Source of the DNA: Dinoroseobacter sp049800835
Lineage (GTDB): Bacteria > Pseudomonadota > Alphaproteobacteria > Rhodobacterales > Rhodobacteraceae
Length of the DNA stretch: 64,000 nt
Direction of reading: 5' to 3'
NCBI RefSeq assembly: GCF_049800835.1
Contig: NZ_JBNAFU010000001.1
Coordinates: forward strand, 682,001-746,000
Position numbers and translations under genes: made by a program. Numbering within the stretch: position 1 is the stretch's first letter; the number at the start of each line of letters is the position of its first letter. The notes below the pieces were generated by a model. That model was not told the DNA's origin, searched no databases, and worked only from the letters and a program-made list of their open reading frames with translations. This document shows positions 26,386 to 33,276 of this stretch, piece by piece.

Positions 26386-27300
26386 ATGAGCAACGCTATA
26401 CCGCCCCGTCCGGCCCGGATTACGCGGCTTGCGCCCGGCGTGCGTCGGGTCCTTGCCGACAATTCCTCGCCCATGACGTTCTGGGGCACCAACAGTTATA
26501 TCATCGGCGAAGGGGACGTTGCCGTCATCGACCCCGGCCCCGCGGACCCGCACCATCTCAGCCAGATCAAGGCAGCCCTGTCCCCCGGTGAGCGCATCAG
26601 CCACATCCTGGTCACGCACGCCCATCTCGATCACAGCCCCGGCGCAACGATGCTGGCGCAGTCCTGCGATGCTGCGATCTATGCCTTTGGGGATGCACGC
26701 AGCGGACGCAGCGCTCGCATGGCAGATCTCGCGCAGAACGGGCACCTCGCCGGCGGCGAAGGCGTGGATGACAGGTTTTCTCCGGATGAGGTACTCACCG
26801 ATGGCGCAACAGTTGCGCACGGCGACTGGGCCTTGCGCGCCCTCTGGACGCCGGGGCATTTCGGCAATCACCTGTGCTTTGCCTGGGAGGACGCGGGTTA
26901 CCTGTTCTCGGGCGATCTCGTGATGGGCTGGGCAAGCTCGCTGGTGTCCCCTCCTGACGGAGATCTCGGGGCGTTCATGCGCTCCCTCGACCTCTTGTCC
27001 GGGCGGGATGAAGACCGGGTGTATTTTCCGGGGCATGGCGACGCGATAGAGAGCCCGCACACGCGCGTAACCGAGTTGCGCACGCACAGACAAATGCGAG
27101 ACGCCCAGATTCTTGCGGCATTGCAGAACGCCCAGGGCAGTGCAAGGACGCTTGCGGAACGCATTTATACGGACACTCCGGCCGCCCTGCTACCCGCAGC
27201 GACCCGAAACGTCCTTGCGCATCTCGTTGAAATGGAAGCAAATTCTCTCGCCACCTGCGAAGGTCCGATCAGCGCCGACGCGGTGTTTCACATAGTTTGA
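26386..27300 (+). CDS. MBL-fold metallo-hydrolase (LACTB2-like)
   Basis: This 304-residue metallo-beta-lactamase fold protein has the two-metal motif THAHLDHSPGA (HxHxDH), a further His in TPGHFGNHLCFAW, the bridging Asp in LFSGDLVMGW and a final His in FPGHGDAI. The C-terminal winged-helix-like tail resembles the LACTB2 branch, some of which are nucleases or thioesterases. The exact reaction is unknown. ATG 26386 is used because the longer frame overlaps the divergent kinase. It ends 70 bases before tRNA-Asn. Confidence 0.88.
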   Translation: MSNAIPPRPARITRLAPGVRRVLADNSSPMTFWGTNSYIIGEGDVAVIDPGPADPHHLSQIKAALSPGERISHILVTHAHLDHSPGATMLAQSCDAAIYAFGDARSGRSARMADLAQNGHLAGGEGVDDRFSPDEVLTDGATVAHGDWALRALWTPGHFGNHLCFAWEDAGYLFSGDLVMGWASSLVSPPDGDLGAFMRSLDLLSGRDEDRVYFPGHGDAIESPHTRVTELRTHRQMRDAQILAALQNAQGSARTLAERIYTDTPAALLPAATRNVLAHLVEMEANSLATCEGPISADAVFHIV

Positions 27301-27370
27301 CAGACAGCGGCATATTTTCGGGCAGCACCACTGGACACACCCGTAAGGAGTTGCTATTTCGCGCCTCAGT

Positions 27371-27445
27371 TCCGGCGTAGCTCAGCGGTAGAGCAGTTGA
27401 CTGTTAATCAATTGGTCGTAGGTTCGATCCCTACCGCCGGAGCCA
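27371..27445 (+). tRNA. tRNA-Asn (anticodon GTT)
   Basis: This is a 75-base cloverleaf. The acceptor stem TCCGGCG pairs with CGCCGGA, followed by discriminator G and encoded CCA. The D arm GCTCAGCGGTAGAGC, the anticodon arm with GTT at 27403-27405 and the T arm GTAGGTTCGATCCCTAC are all intact. Its 3' part is the attachment site of the element that follows. Confidence 0.97.
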
Positions 27446-27446
27446 A
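27401..27446 (+). repeat. attL (tRNA-Asn 3' end)
   Basis: This is the left copy of the 46-bp direct repeat, running from the anticodon loop through CCA plus one base. Because the 5' part of the tRNA lies outside the element, integration leaves a functional tRNA here. Confidence 0.95.
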
Positions 27447-27760
27447 TTTTTCCATTTATAAACAACTCCGTAGAGCGCGCGTCGCTGCGAAAGAAAATTG
27501 TGGATAACTCAGATGTTCACGATATGTCCGCGAATTTCTGCCCTTTTGGCACATGTAGAGGCACATAAGAGGCACATGAAAAACCCGCTCTACCATTCCA
27601 ACAGGATGGAAACCCTGAACGCCTGATTCCCGGTCCCGAAGCACGCCAACCGGCGGCTTCGTCCTTGGATCAAGAGTCCCCTTGAAAATCGAACAGGTTG
27701 ATTGGGAGAGAACTTACACATAGCCTTTGATAGAACGAAAAATGAACATTGAGGCCGAGC
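27447..27760. other. Left-end non-coding region of the element
   Basis: About 310 bases lie between attL and the first cargo gene. The region holds three GGCACAT arm-type repeats (described separately) and a small inverted repeat TTCCA-N6-TGGAA at 27596-27611. I see no gene in it. Confidence 0.6.
27548..27581 (+). repeat. Arm-type integrase-binding repeats, left end
   Basis: GGCACAT occurs three times at 27548, 27560 and 27571 (spacing 12 and 11 bases). The 27-bp block 27555-27581 recurs exactly at 42529-42555 beside attR. Tyrosine integrases of this type bind such arm sites through their N-terminal domain. Confidence 0.7.
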
Positions 27761-28291
27761 TTGTCTTTCGAAATCGAACTCACAAGGGAAGAAAAGGCGC
27801 TCCTGTCAGGGATTGAGCTTGATCAGCCAAAAATCGATCACGGGGCATACCTGAGGCAGGGTCCGCTAATCTTGCAACTTTTGCATTCGCTGAGGCAAAG
27901 GAACGCTATACCTTCGGTCAGGCTGCTCTACTGGACTGACCCTGACTACAACACAGGACGTCTGCGTACATCCAATTTGGGCCTGTTCGAAAGGAACGGC
28001 TGTGAAGGCGAACAAGTCTACACACACCCGAATTTCCTAGATTACCTTCGATACTTCCTTTTCGGGGCGAACCTACCCGACCCTGCCGTATGTGAATTCA
28101 AAGAGGTTGTTGGCGACCCCAAGTGGGTCACATCCGGAGACATACCGGAAATCACGAAGGGCACTCGTTCTATAGTGCGCAAATACGGCTTGCGTGGCGA
28201 AGACGAAGAGTTCTACCGGTTGGCGCTTGATATTGGGCTTAGTCAGACATTCGCTAAGGCCGTACGGGACGCAGCCAAGCAGGTAAGATAA
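27761..28291 (+). CDS. Unrecognised cargo protein (176 aa)
   Basis: I do not recognise this protein. It is soluble-looking and mixed alpha/beta, with VRLLYWTDPDYNTGRLRTSNLGLF in the first half, an aromatic THPNFLDYLRYFLFG segment in the middle, and a basic helical C terminus (FAKAVRDAAKQVR). It has no signal peptide or TM segment. TTG 27761 is preferred because GAGG lies six bases upstream. An in-frame TTG at 27749 is possible. It sits alone between attL and the CBASS operon, separated from it by a hairpin, and is as AT-rich as that operon, so it was probably acquired with it as accessory cargo. Confidence 0.6.
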   Translation: MSFEIELTREEKALLSGIELDQPKIDHGAYLRQGPLILQLLHSLRQRNAIPSVRLLYWTDPDYNTGRLRTSNLGLFERNGCEGEQVYTHPNFLDYLRYFLFGANLPDPAVCEFKEVVGDPKWVTSGDIPEITKGTRSIVRKYGLRGEDEEFYRLALDIGLSQTFAKAVRDAAKQVR

Positions 28292-28300
28292 CTCAAAACG

Positions 28301-28331
28301 AAATCGGCTGCCTCTTTACATGCAGCGATTT
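28301..28331 (+). terminator. Hairpin after the 176-aa cargo gene
   Basis: AAATCG(G)CTGC pairs with GCAGCGATTT (10 bp, one bulge) around a CTCTTTACAT loop and ends in Ts. It separates the upstream gene from the defence operon. Confidence 0.45.
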
Positions 28332-28407
28332 TCACCATTTGTTCTTGAAACGATGTGACCCGATGCTTACCTATATATTGAGGTTCAGCGAAGCAAAGGG
28401 GGCATAT

Positions 28408-28605
28408 ATGCCGGGCAAGAACTACAGGAGCGCCAAGACAGGCAAGTTTGTCACGAAGAAGTACGCAAAATCGCATCCTGCGACTACCGTGGGAGAGAGG
28501 CGCGGCGGCGGCAAGACTGGAAGTGCGCGGAGCGCAAAAAGCGGGAAGTTCGTTACAGGTCGGTTTGCGCGCTTGCACCCGAGTACCACCGTCAAGGAAG
28601 ACTGA
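28408..28605 (+). CDS. Small basic protein with two internal repeats
   Basis: This 65-residue, very basic protein is made of two copies of a ~22-residue repeat: RSAKTGKFVTKKYAKSHPATTV and RSAKSGKFVTGRFARLHPSTTV share RSAK.GKFVT, then HP.TTV. Small proteins with this repeat are frequent in bacteria and on mobile elements, but their function is not established to my knowledge. ATG 28408 follows AAAGGGGG, and a TATATATT stretch 30 bases upstream could be a -10 box. It lies 14 bases before the membrane-effector gene, so it is the first gene of the CBASS operon. Confidence 0.7.
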   Translation: MPGKNYRSAKTGKFVTKKYAKSHPATTVGERRGGGKTGSARSAKSGKFVTGRFARLHPSTTVKED

Positions 28606-28619
28606 CTTAGGGGCGTGTG

Positions 28620-29444
28620 ATGACCTTGGACGGCGATAGCTTAGTAGGTTACCTACGCGCGGAGTATGCTGCATCTGGCAAATGGCGAGTGGCATCGTTC
28701 TTCGTAGGTTTGATTGTGGCGCTTCCAGCCGTGGCTTCGGTTGTTACGAATGACGCCCAAACCCTGTACTTCCTTGCGGTCGCAAACTTGGTACTGTTGG
28801 CCATTTGGACATGGATAAACGTAAAATACGGTCAGAAGCAGAACGCTGCCCACTCCGCGAGGCGAGCCGCCCTGATCGTGAATGGCCTAGGTGAAGAGCT
28901 TTCGGCTGGCGAAAAACGAAGGCTGATGGAAAAATTTACTGTCGGCGTCGAAGCAGCAGAAAATGCAAAGAAGTCGGACTACTATGCATCTGCCTCCGAG
29001 CCGGGGCCGTTGAAGCTTCTTGAATGCCTTGAAGAATCTGCTTTTTACAGTTCAAAACTCCACCGCGTCAGCGCCAATGCATGGATTGGGATCGTTGTTG
29101 CGTATGCTGTGGCCTTCGCCATCGTCGCAGTTTTTCTGATACCGAGCGCAACCAATGACGTCTTGATGATGGCCGTGCGCATATTCTTCGCTGCGACTGT
29201 CTTCATACTTTCTGCCGACGTGCTCGGATCGTTGTTAGCACATTGGAGGTGCTCTGCCGAAACAAGCGCCGTGTTGAGCCGAATCGAGATAGCAAAGCAA
29301 GGAGAGGTAAACTCAGCAGATGCGCTTCTAATAATGGAAGACTACACGAGCGCAATTCAGAGCGCGCCAGAAATTGTTCCATTCGTTTATCGAACCCAAG
29401 AGGCGAGCCTAAACTCGCTGTGGGCGGGCTACCTCAAGGGCTAA
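28620..29444 (+). CDS. Four-TM predicted CBASS effector (S-4TM-like)
   Basis: This 274-residue membrane protein has TM segments at ~23-42, 48-67, 154-174 and 181-205, a ~85-residue cytoplasmic helical region between the pairs (with KKSDYY at ~118-122) and a C-terminal helical tail. The 2+2 TM layout, and its place 19 bases upstream of a SMODS nucleotidyltransferase, match the SMODS-associated four-TM effector class predicted by comparative genomics. SLATT is the nearest alternative. Expected role: on binding the cyclic nucleotide made by the downstream enzyme, it permeabilises the inner membrane and aborts infection. ATG 28620 follows GGGG. Confidence 0.75.
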   Translation: MTLDGDSLVGYLRAEYAASGKWRVASFFVGLIVALPAVASVVTNDAQTLYFLAVANLVLLAIWTWINVKYGQKQNAAHSARRAALIVNGLGEELSAGEKRRLMEKFTVGVEAAENAKKSDYYASASEPGPLKLLECLEESAFYSSKLHRVSANAWIGIVVAYAVAFAIVAVFLIPSATNDVLMMAVRIFFAATVFILSADVLGSLLAHWRCSAETSAVLSRIEIAKQGEVNSADALLIMEDYTSAIQSAPEIVPFVYRTQEASLNSLWAGYLKG

Positions 29445-29463
29445 TTTGCAAGAAGGCATTTAG

Positions 29464-30924
29464 GTGAAGAACCTCCGGATATTCAAAGAGTTCTTGGACG
29501 ACACGGTTAACCTTAACCAGAGCCGATTTCAAAGTCTTGAAAGCACGTCAAGTGCTCTCCATCGATTTGTCAGAGATTCCGACTGGGAGCCCGGAGGCTT
29601 GGAGTGGTATCCTCAAGGTTCATTTGCTCACAAAACGATAATTAGGCCGTTGCCCAAGAAGGAATTCGACGCGGACATCTTAGCGATTGTTGACCCCGTC
29701 GAAAACTGGTCTGCAAGTGATTATGTCAATAAGCTTTACAGCGTGTTCCGAGAAAGCTCGACTTACAGCGACAAGGCCCATCGATATACCTACTGCGTTA
29801 CTTTGGACTACGCCGAAGATAAGCGAGTGGATATAGCGCCATGCATTAGAAACCGTTGGGGTTTCGACCTCTTGGAAGTATGCAACAGAGACGATGATAA
29901 CTTCGAGGAAAGCCAACCAAAGCTCTTTACTGATTGGCTCAACGCCGCGAACACCCTCACTGGTAACAATAGCTTTCGCAAAGTCACGCGACTTGTGAAG
30001 TACCTACGAGACATCAAGACGACCTTCACTTGTTCATCGGTCTGTCTCACAACCTTGTTGGCTCATCAGGTTTATCAATCAGACCAAGGGAGTGCGAATT
30101 TCGCTGATACGCCCAGTGCGCTTAGGACCATATTTGAAAGGTTGGATACTTGGCTACAAATCCGGCCAGTGAAGCCGCAAGTCACAAGCCCTTTCAGCAA
30201 CGAAGACTTCTCGGTTTGCTGGACAGATGATCAGTATTCGAATTTTCGAGATAAGGTACACCAATATCGGGGTTGGATCGATGATGCGTTCATCGAGGCG
30301 GATAAAAATAAAAGCATCGCCAAATGGCGACGCGTCTTCGGCAGCGAATTTGGCAAGAACGAAGAGGCTCAACAGGCGAAATCCGTAACAGCAAGGGCCG
30401 TAGATCACCTTCGAGAAAATGTCAGAGTTACTCCTACAACGGCGCTTGGTTTCGTCGGCGACTTCGTCGATTTGGTAAAGCAATATGGTCGCAGGGCAAT
30501 TCCCGCTACAATTTCTGATCTTCCGTACCTTGAACAACCCACTTGGCCAGCGGTTGGGAACCATCATTTTTCGGTTCAAGTTACGTCAACGCTTCATCGT
30601 ACGCGTGGAAGCGCCGTAGTTCGGTCTGTTGCAAGCGGCGACATAGTACCCAAAAAGATGGAACTCCAATTTGAGGTCAGGCTCTTGACAGGCATGCCCT
30701 TGAATGGTCGAGACTTCAAAGTCAATTGGAGGGTGACGAATACCGGTGAAGAGGCCCTACAAGATGGCGGTCTGCGCGGTTCATTTGTTGACTCTGCCGC
30801 CGATGGAAAGCGTTGGGAAAGCCTAAAATATCGGGGTGTTCACTTTGTAGAAGCGTTTGTAATTCGAAAACGCGACGGGTTACAGGTAAGTCGTAGTGAA
30901 CCGTTCTACGTCGTAATCGAGTAG
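29464..30924 (+). CDS. CD-NTase (SMODS nucleotidyltransferase) with C-terminal AGS-C-like sensor
   Basis: This 486-residue cGAS/DncV-like enzyme is predicted to make a cyclic (oligo)nucleotide signal. The Pol-beta-type active site is intact: GS at 52-53 (YPQGSFAHKT), the DxD pair at Asp69/Asp71 (KEFDADILAIV) and the third acid at Asp123 (RVDIAP). A helical OAS-like region follows to ~345. Residues ~355-486 form a beta-rich domain ending RGVHFVEAFVIRKRDG then SEPFYVVIE, which matches the AGS-C sensor domain fused to some SMODS enzymes. The start is GTG 29464 with AAGAAGG upstream. No Cap2/Cap3 or HORMA/TRIP13 genes adjoin it, so this is a minimal type I-like CBASS. Confidence 0.88.
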   Translation: MKNLRIFKEFLDDTVNLNQSRFQSLESTSSALHRFVRDSDWEPGGLEWYPQGSFAHKTIIRPLPKKEFDADILAIVDPVENWSASDYVNKLYSVFRESSTYSDKAHRYTYCVTLDYAEDKRVDIAPCIRNRWGFDLLEVCNRDDDNFEESQPKLFTDWLNAANTLTGNNSFRKVTRLVKYLRDIKTTFTCSSVCLTTLLAHQVYQSDQGSANFADTPSALRTIFERLDTWLQIRPVKPQVTSPFSNEDFSVCWTDDQYSNFRDKVHQYRGWIDDAFIEADKNKSIAKWRRVFGSEFGKNEEAQQAKSVTARAVDHLRENVRVTPTTALGFVGDFVDLVKQYGRRAIPATISDLPYLEQPTWPAVGNHHFSVQVTSTLHRTRGSAVVRSVASGDIVPKKMELQFEVRLLTGMPLNGRDFKVNWRVTNTGEEALQDGGLRGSFVDSAADGKRWESLKYRGVHFVEAFVIRKRDGLQVSRSEPFYVVIE

Positions 30925-30931
30925 ATAGGAC

Positions 30932-32050
30932 TTACTGAACGATCCATCCGACAATTGAGTCAGCGTAGACGAATTCCACGGCCTCGCGGTCTGCGCTCAA
31001 ATTGTAGTTCACTGAGGCGGCGTGGAAGTTGTCCCCGGCAGTCACGAAATCGACGGTGATGTTGTTGGTCGCAGCGTTGGCGCGGCTGTCGGATACGCCA
31101 AAGCGGTCACCGGGTGCAGGGCTGGAAGGTGGTGTTACTGTCACCGGTCCGGCGGTGGTATCGACCAAGTTCAGGACATTGGGTGTTGCGGTGAAGTTGG
31201 TGGCTTGTTCGCCTGAGGGCGTTAGCCCTTGCGTGACCCACGACGTCGTGCCTGCACCGTTGGTGCTCAAGACTTGGCCCTTCTGGCCGTCTGCGTCCGG
31301 GAGGGTCCACACGACGTCTGTGGCGACGGTGTCAGGGGCTTTCAGACCTACGTAGTTCGATCCGTTGGACGAGAGTTCTTGAAAGCGCAGTTCGGTCGTC
31401 TCGCCTGCGGCGCTTGCGCCGTTCTGGATCGTTACAGACCGGACGTCGCCACCTTGGTCGTTCAAAGACATGACCGGCACGTCATTCACAGAAGCGATCA
31501 TTGCGTGAACCGTGTTGGGCAACAGCCAACGCGTTTGCGACCCCGTGGTGTCCTCATAGAGGACCAGCACCCCGGCTGCGTTGTTGGCGATGACGCCATA
31601 CTGTTCACCAGTCGCGGTGTCGTTGATCAGGTTCGCGGACGCGATAGCTCCGCCGAAATCGACGGCCCCGTTGATGGCGCGAACGGTTCCGAGTTCGGCA
31701 AAGACGCCCGCGCCGGGCAACCCGAACCCGCCGAGGTTTGTGTCGGATACGCCCATGAGGAAGCCTCCGCCGACGGTGACGATAGAGGATTCCGTGTCGG
31801 TCAGAGTGGAGACGTCCGTTCCGTTCGCCGTGAGGCGGATCGTGTCATCGTCTGTGCCGCGTTCGACTTCAACGGACGTGTCACCGTCCGCGTCGTTCAG
31901 AGCATCGCCCGACGATCCGCCCTCTACGGCGGTCTCAAGGGCCTGTAGAGCGCCTTTGACAGTTTGGTTGTTGGGTATGGTGGAACCGGGGAAGGTCCCC
32001 ATGTGGGTGACGCCTACGGCGTTACCAAGGAAGGTGGAAATGTCTGGCAA
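30932..32050 (-). CDS. Tail-fibre-like beta-rich protein
   Basis: This 372-residue protein is low in Lys/Cys and rich in Gly/Thr/Asn/Val, with no signal peptide. Segments NYVGLKAPDTVATDVVWTLP and DADGQKGQVLSTNGAGTTSWV follow a pattern common in phage tail-fibre and appendage proteins. The C terminus (ITVDFVTAGDNFHAAS..YNLSADREAVEFVYADSIVGW) also suits a trimeric fibre tip. It starts at TTG 32050 with GAGGG upstream and follows three small genes on the same strand. It may modify the host specificity of helper-phage particles or be a surface protein. Confidence 0.65.
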   Translation of the reverse strand: MPDISTFLGNAVGVTHMGTFPGSTIPNNQTVKGALQALETAVEGGSSGDALNDADGDTSVEVERGTDDDTIRLTANGTDVSTLTDTESSIVTVGGGFLMGVSDTNLGGFGLPGAGVFAELGTVRAINGAVDFGGAIASANLINDTATGEQYGVIANNAAGVLVLYEDTTGSQTRWLLPNTVHAMIASVNDVPVMSLNDQGGDVRSVTIQNGASAAGETTELRFQELSSNGSNYVGLKAPDTVATDVVWTLPDADGQKGQVLSTNGAGTTSWVTQGLTPSGEQATNFTATPNVLNLVDTTAGPVTVTPPSSPAPGDRFGVSDSRANAATNNITVDFVTAGDNFHAASVNYNLSADREAVEFVYADSIVGWIVQ

Positions 32051-32062
32051 GATTGGACCCTC

Positions 32063-32284
32063 TTACGTTGTGAAGGTGACGACGTTGCCGGGGTCGCCAT
32101 CAAAGAAGACTTCGTCAGCGGGATTGCCGTCGAAGAAAACGGGGGTCGGGATGGACGGAGTGTCGGGGTCGAGACCGAATAGGTTCACATGCGCCAAGAA
32201 GACCCCGTCATTAGGGATGATGGGCGGAAAGACCTTGGCGGGCGTGCGTACCGCATCGAAGACAGGGGAACGGGAGTAAGCCAT
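32063..32284 (-). CDS. Small paralogous protein B (73 aa)
   Basis: This 73-residue protein is a paralogue of the next upstream gene: both begin MAY(S/T)RSPVF, then VRTPAKVF, PNDGVFLAHVN and FG.D. Here the C-terminal half diverges into VFFDGNPADEVFFDGDPGNV, with its own FFDG repeat. Its ATG overlaps the stop of the paralogue (ATGA), so they are co-translated. The function is unknown. Position next to the fibre-like gene suggests a structural or adaptor role. Confidence 0.65.
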   Translation of the reverse strand: MAYSRSPVFDAVRTPAKVFPPIIPNDGVFLAHVNLFGLDPDTPSIPTPVFFDGNPADEVFFDGDPGNVVTFTT

Positions 32285-32493
32285 CAGCCGAATGTTCCTG
32301 AGTTGAACATGCGACTGTTGAAGCCGTTGAACGGGCGTGGTGGTGCTGGCGTTGGCGGCGGAGGTGGGGTTTCGTAGTCAACGCCGAAGACGTTCACATG
32401 CGCCAAGAACACACCATCGTTCGGGACGACGGGCGAGAAGACCTTGGCGGGGGTGCGCACGGTCTGGAACACCGGTGAACGCGTGTAGGCCAT
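32284..32493 (-). CDS. Small paralogous protein A (69 aa)
   Basis: This 69-residue protein shares its first ~38 residues with the following gene (MAYTRSPVF.TVRTPAKVFSP) and then has a proline-rich linker (TPPPPPTPAPPRP) and an FNSRMFNSGTFG tail. It is a tandem duplicate in a four-gene unit that ends in the fibre-like gene. Confidence 0.65.
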   Translation of the reverse strand: MAYTRSPVFQTVRTPAKVFSPVVPNDGVFLAHVNVFGVDYETPPPPPTPAPPRPFNGFNSRMFNSGTFG

Positions 32494-32496
32494 GGA

Positions 32497-32799
32497 TCAA
32501 TTGAAGCGGTGGAATTCGCTGGAAAGCTCACCGACTGCGACTTGCACATCGGTGTTGGGTCCTGCGCCGGTCACACGCACAAATGCGGTGCAGCGGGGCA
32601 ACCACAAAATGTCGCTGTCCGGTGTCGTGTAGCTGATGCCAATTGGCACCTCTTCGGCGAGGCCGTAGTTTACGAAGAACTCGACGGTCGCTCCGTCAAA
32701 ATCTCCGGACATTCCGAGTAGATACTGCCCTTTGGGCAGTTGGTTCGAAAATGGGCTATCACCGTTGCCGGTGACGGATGCGACGGCTGTGGATGCCAT
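32497..32799 (-). CDS. Small beta-rich protein (100 aa)
   Basis: This 100-residue protein is predicted mostly beta: KGQYLLGMSGDFDGATVEFFVNYG, ILWLPRCTAFVRVTGAGPNTDVQVAVGEL. It has no recognised domain but looks like small phage head-decoration or appendage proteins. ATG 32799 (MASTAVAS) follows AAAGAGGAAGA and is preferred to the longer frame from 32976. It heads the unit containing the two paralogues and the fibre-like gene. Confidence 0.6.
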   Translation of the reverse strand: MASTAVASVTGNGDSPFSNQLPKGQYLLGMSGDFDGATVEFFVNYGLAEEVPIGISYTTPDSDILWLPRCTAFVRVTGAGPNTDVQVAVGELSSEFHRFN

Positions 32800-33014
32800 T
32801 TGATCTTCCTCTTTGACGTATCGATTTAACCTCTTTGCATCAGGAATGTCGGGGCGTTGGGAACCGGGAGGGTGGTGACGGCCAAGAGGGAAAACCGCCA
32901 CCATGCCCATTCCCGAAAGTGTCCGGCGCTTGGAGGAAATCGGACACGAGAAGCATACCACAAAACGGTATGGCAACCTAATCGCAACGGGTCATTTTGA
33001 AGGACGGCAAAAGC

Positions 33015-33036
33015 AATTTCGCTTGACCTAACATTT
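33015..33036 (+). repeat. 22-bp shared site, copy 1
   Basis: This site begins AATTTCGCTTGACC and ends TAACATTT. The reverse complement at 38339-38360 differs by one base (C for T at position 10). It lies in the leader region of the structural-like unit, 216 bases upstream of its first start codon. Confidence 0.55.
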
Positions 33037-33047
33037 CAGAATTGGCG

Positions 33048-33116
33048 GCTAAGGCTTCGGGAACTCCCCAGCTAAGTTTTGGCACGTTGGCTAAGTCAAA
33101 TTCCGAAACGGCTAAG
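33048..33116 (+). repeat. Four GCTAAG direct repeats
   Basis: GCTAAG occurs at 33048, 33071, 33090 and 33111, i.e. every ~21 bases or two helical turns. Three of the four continue as GCTAAGT. The spacing places them on one DNA face, as for cooperative protein binding. Confidence 0.4.
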
Positions 33117-33257
33117 TTGGATTTTCAGGCAGGCTTGGGCTTGGAAATTCGAACTTCTGAACCGATCACAGCTACTGCGCGCCTTGGTGGGGGCACCGGG
33201 TATTCCCCATTGGAGCCCCCATGACACAAGATGTAGGTACCATCGTCACAGATCATT

Positions 33258-33273
33258 GCGCGCTGACGCGCGC
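33258..33273. repeat. GC palindrome, copy 1
   Basis: GCGCGCTGACGCGCGC is a hairpin-forming palindrome with a CTGA loop, immediately after the recombinase stop codon. Related copies lie at 34686, 35895 (CTAA loop), 36335 and 40809 within this element. Confidence 0.6.
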
Positions 33274-33276
33274 TTC

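Larger units (their letters stand above)
32800..33276. other. Non-coding region with GCTAAG repeats
   Basis: This 477-base stretch lies between the structural-like unit and the serine recombinase. It has no convincing gene. It contains four GCTAAG copies, a 22-bp site shared with the primase promoter region, and a GC-rich palindrome just after the recombinase stop, each listed separately. Confidence 0.6.

Noticed and set aside
33048..33116. CRISPR array from the GCTAAG repeats
   Set aside because: The repeat unit is only six bases with ~15-base intervals, and there are no cas genes.
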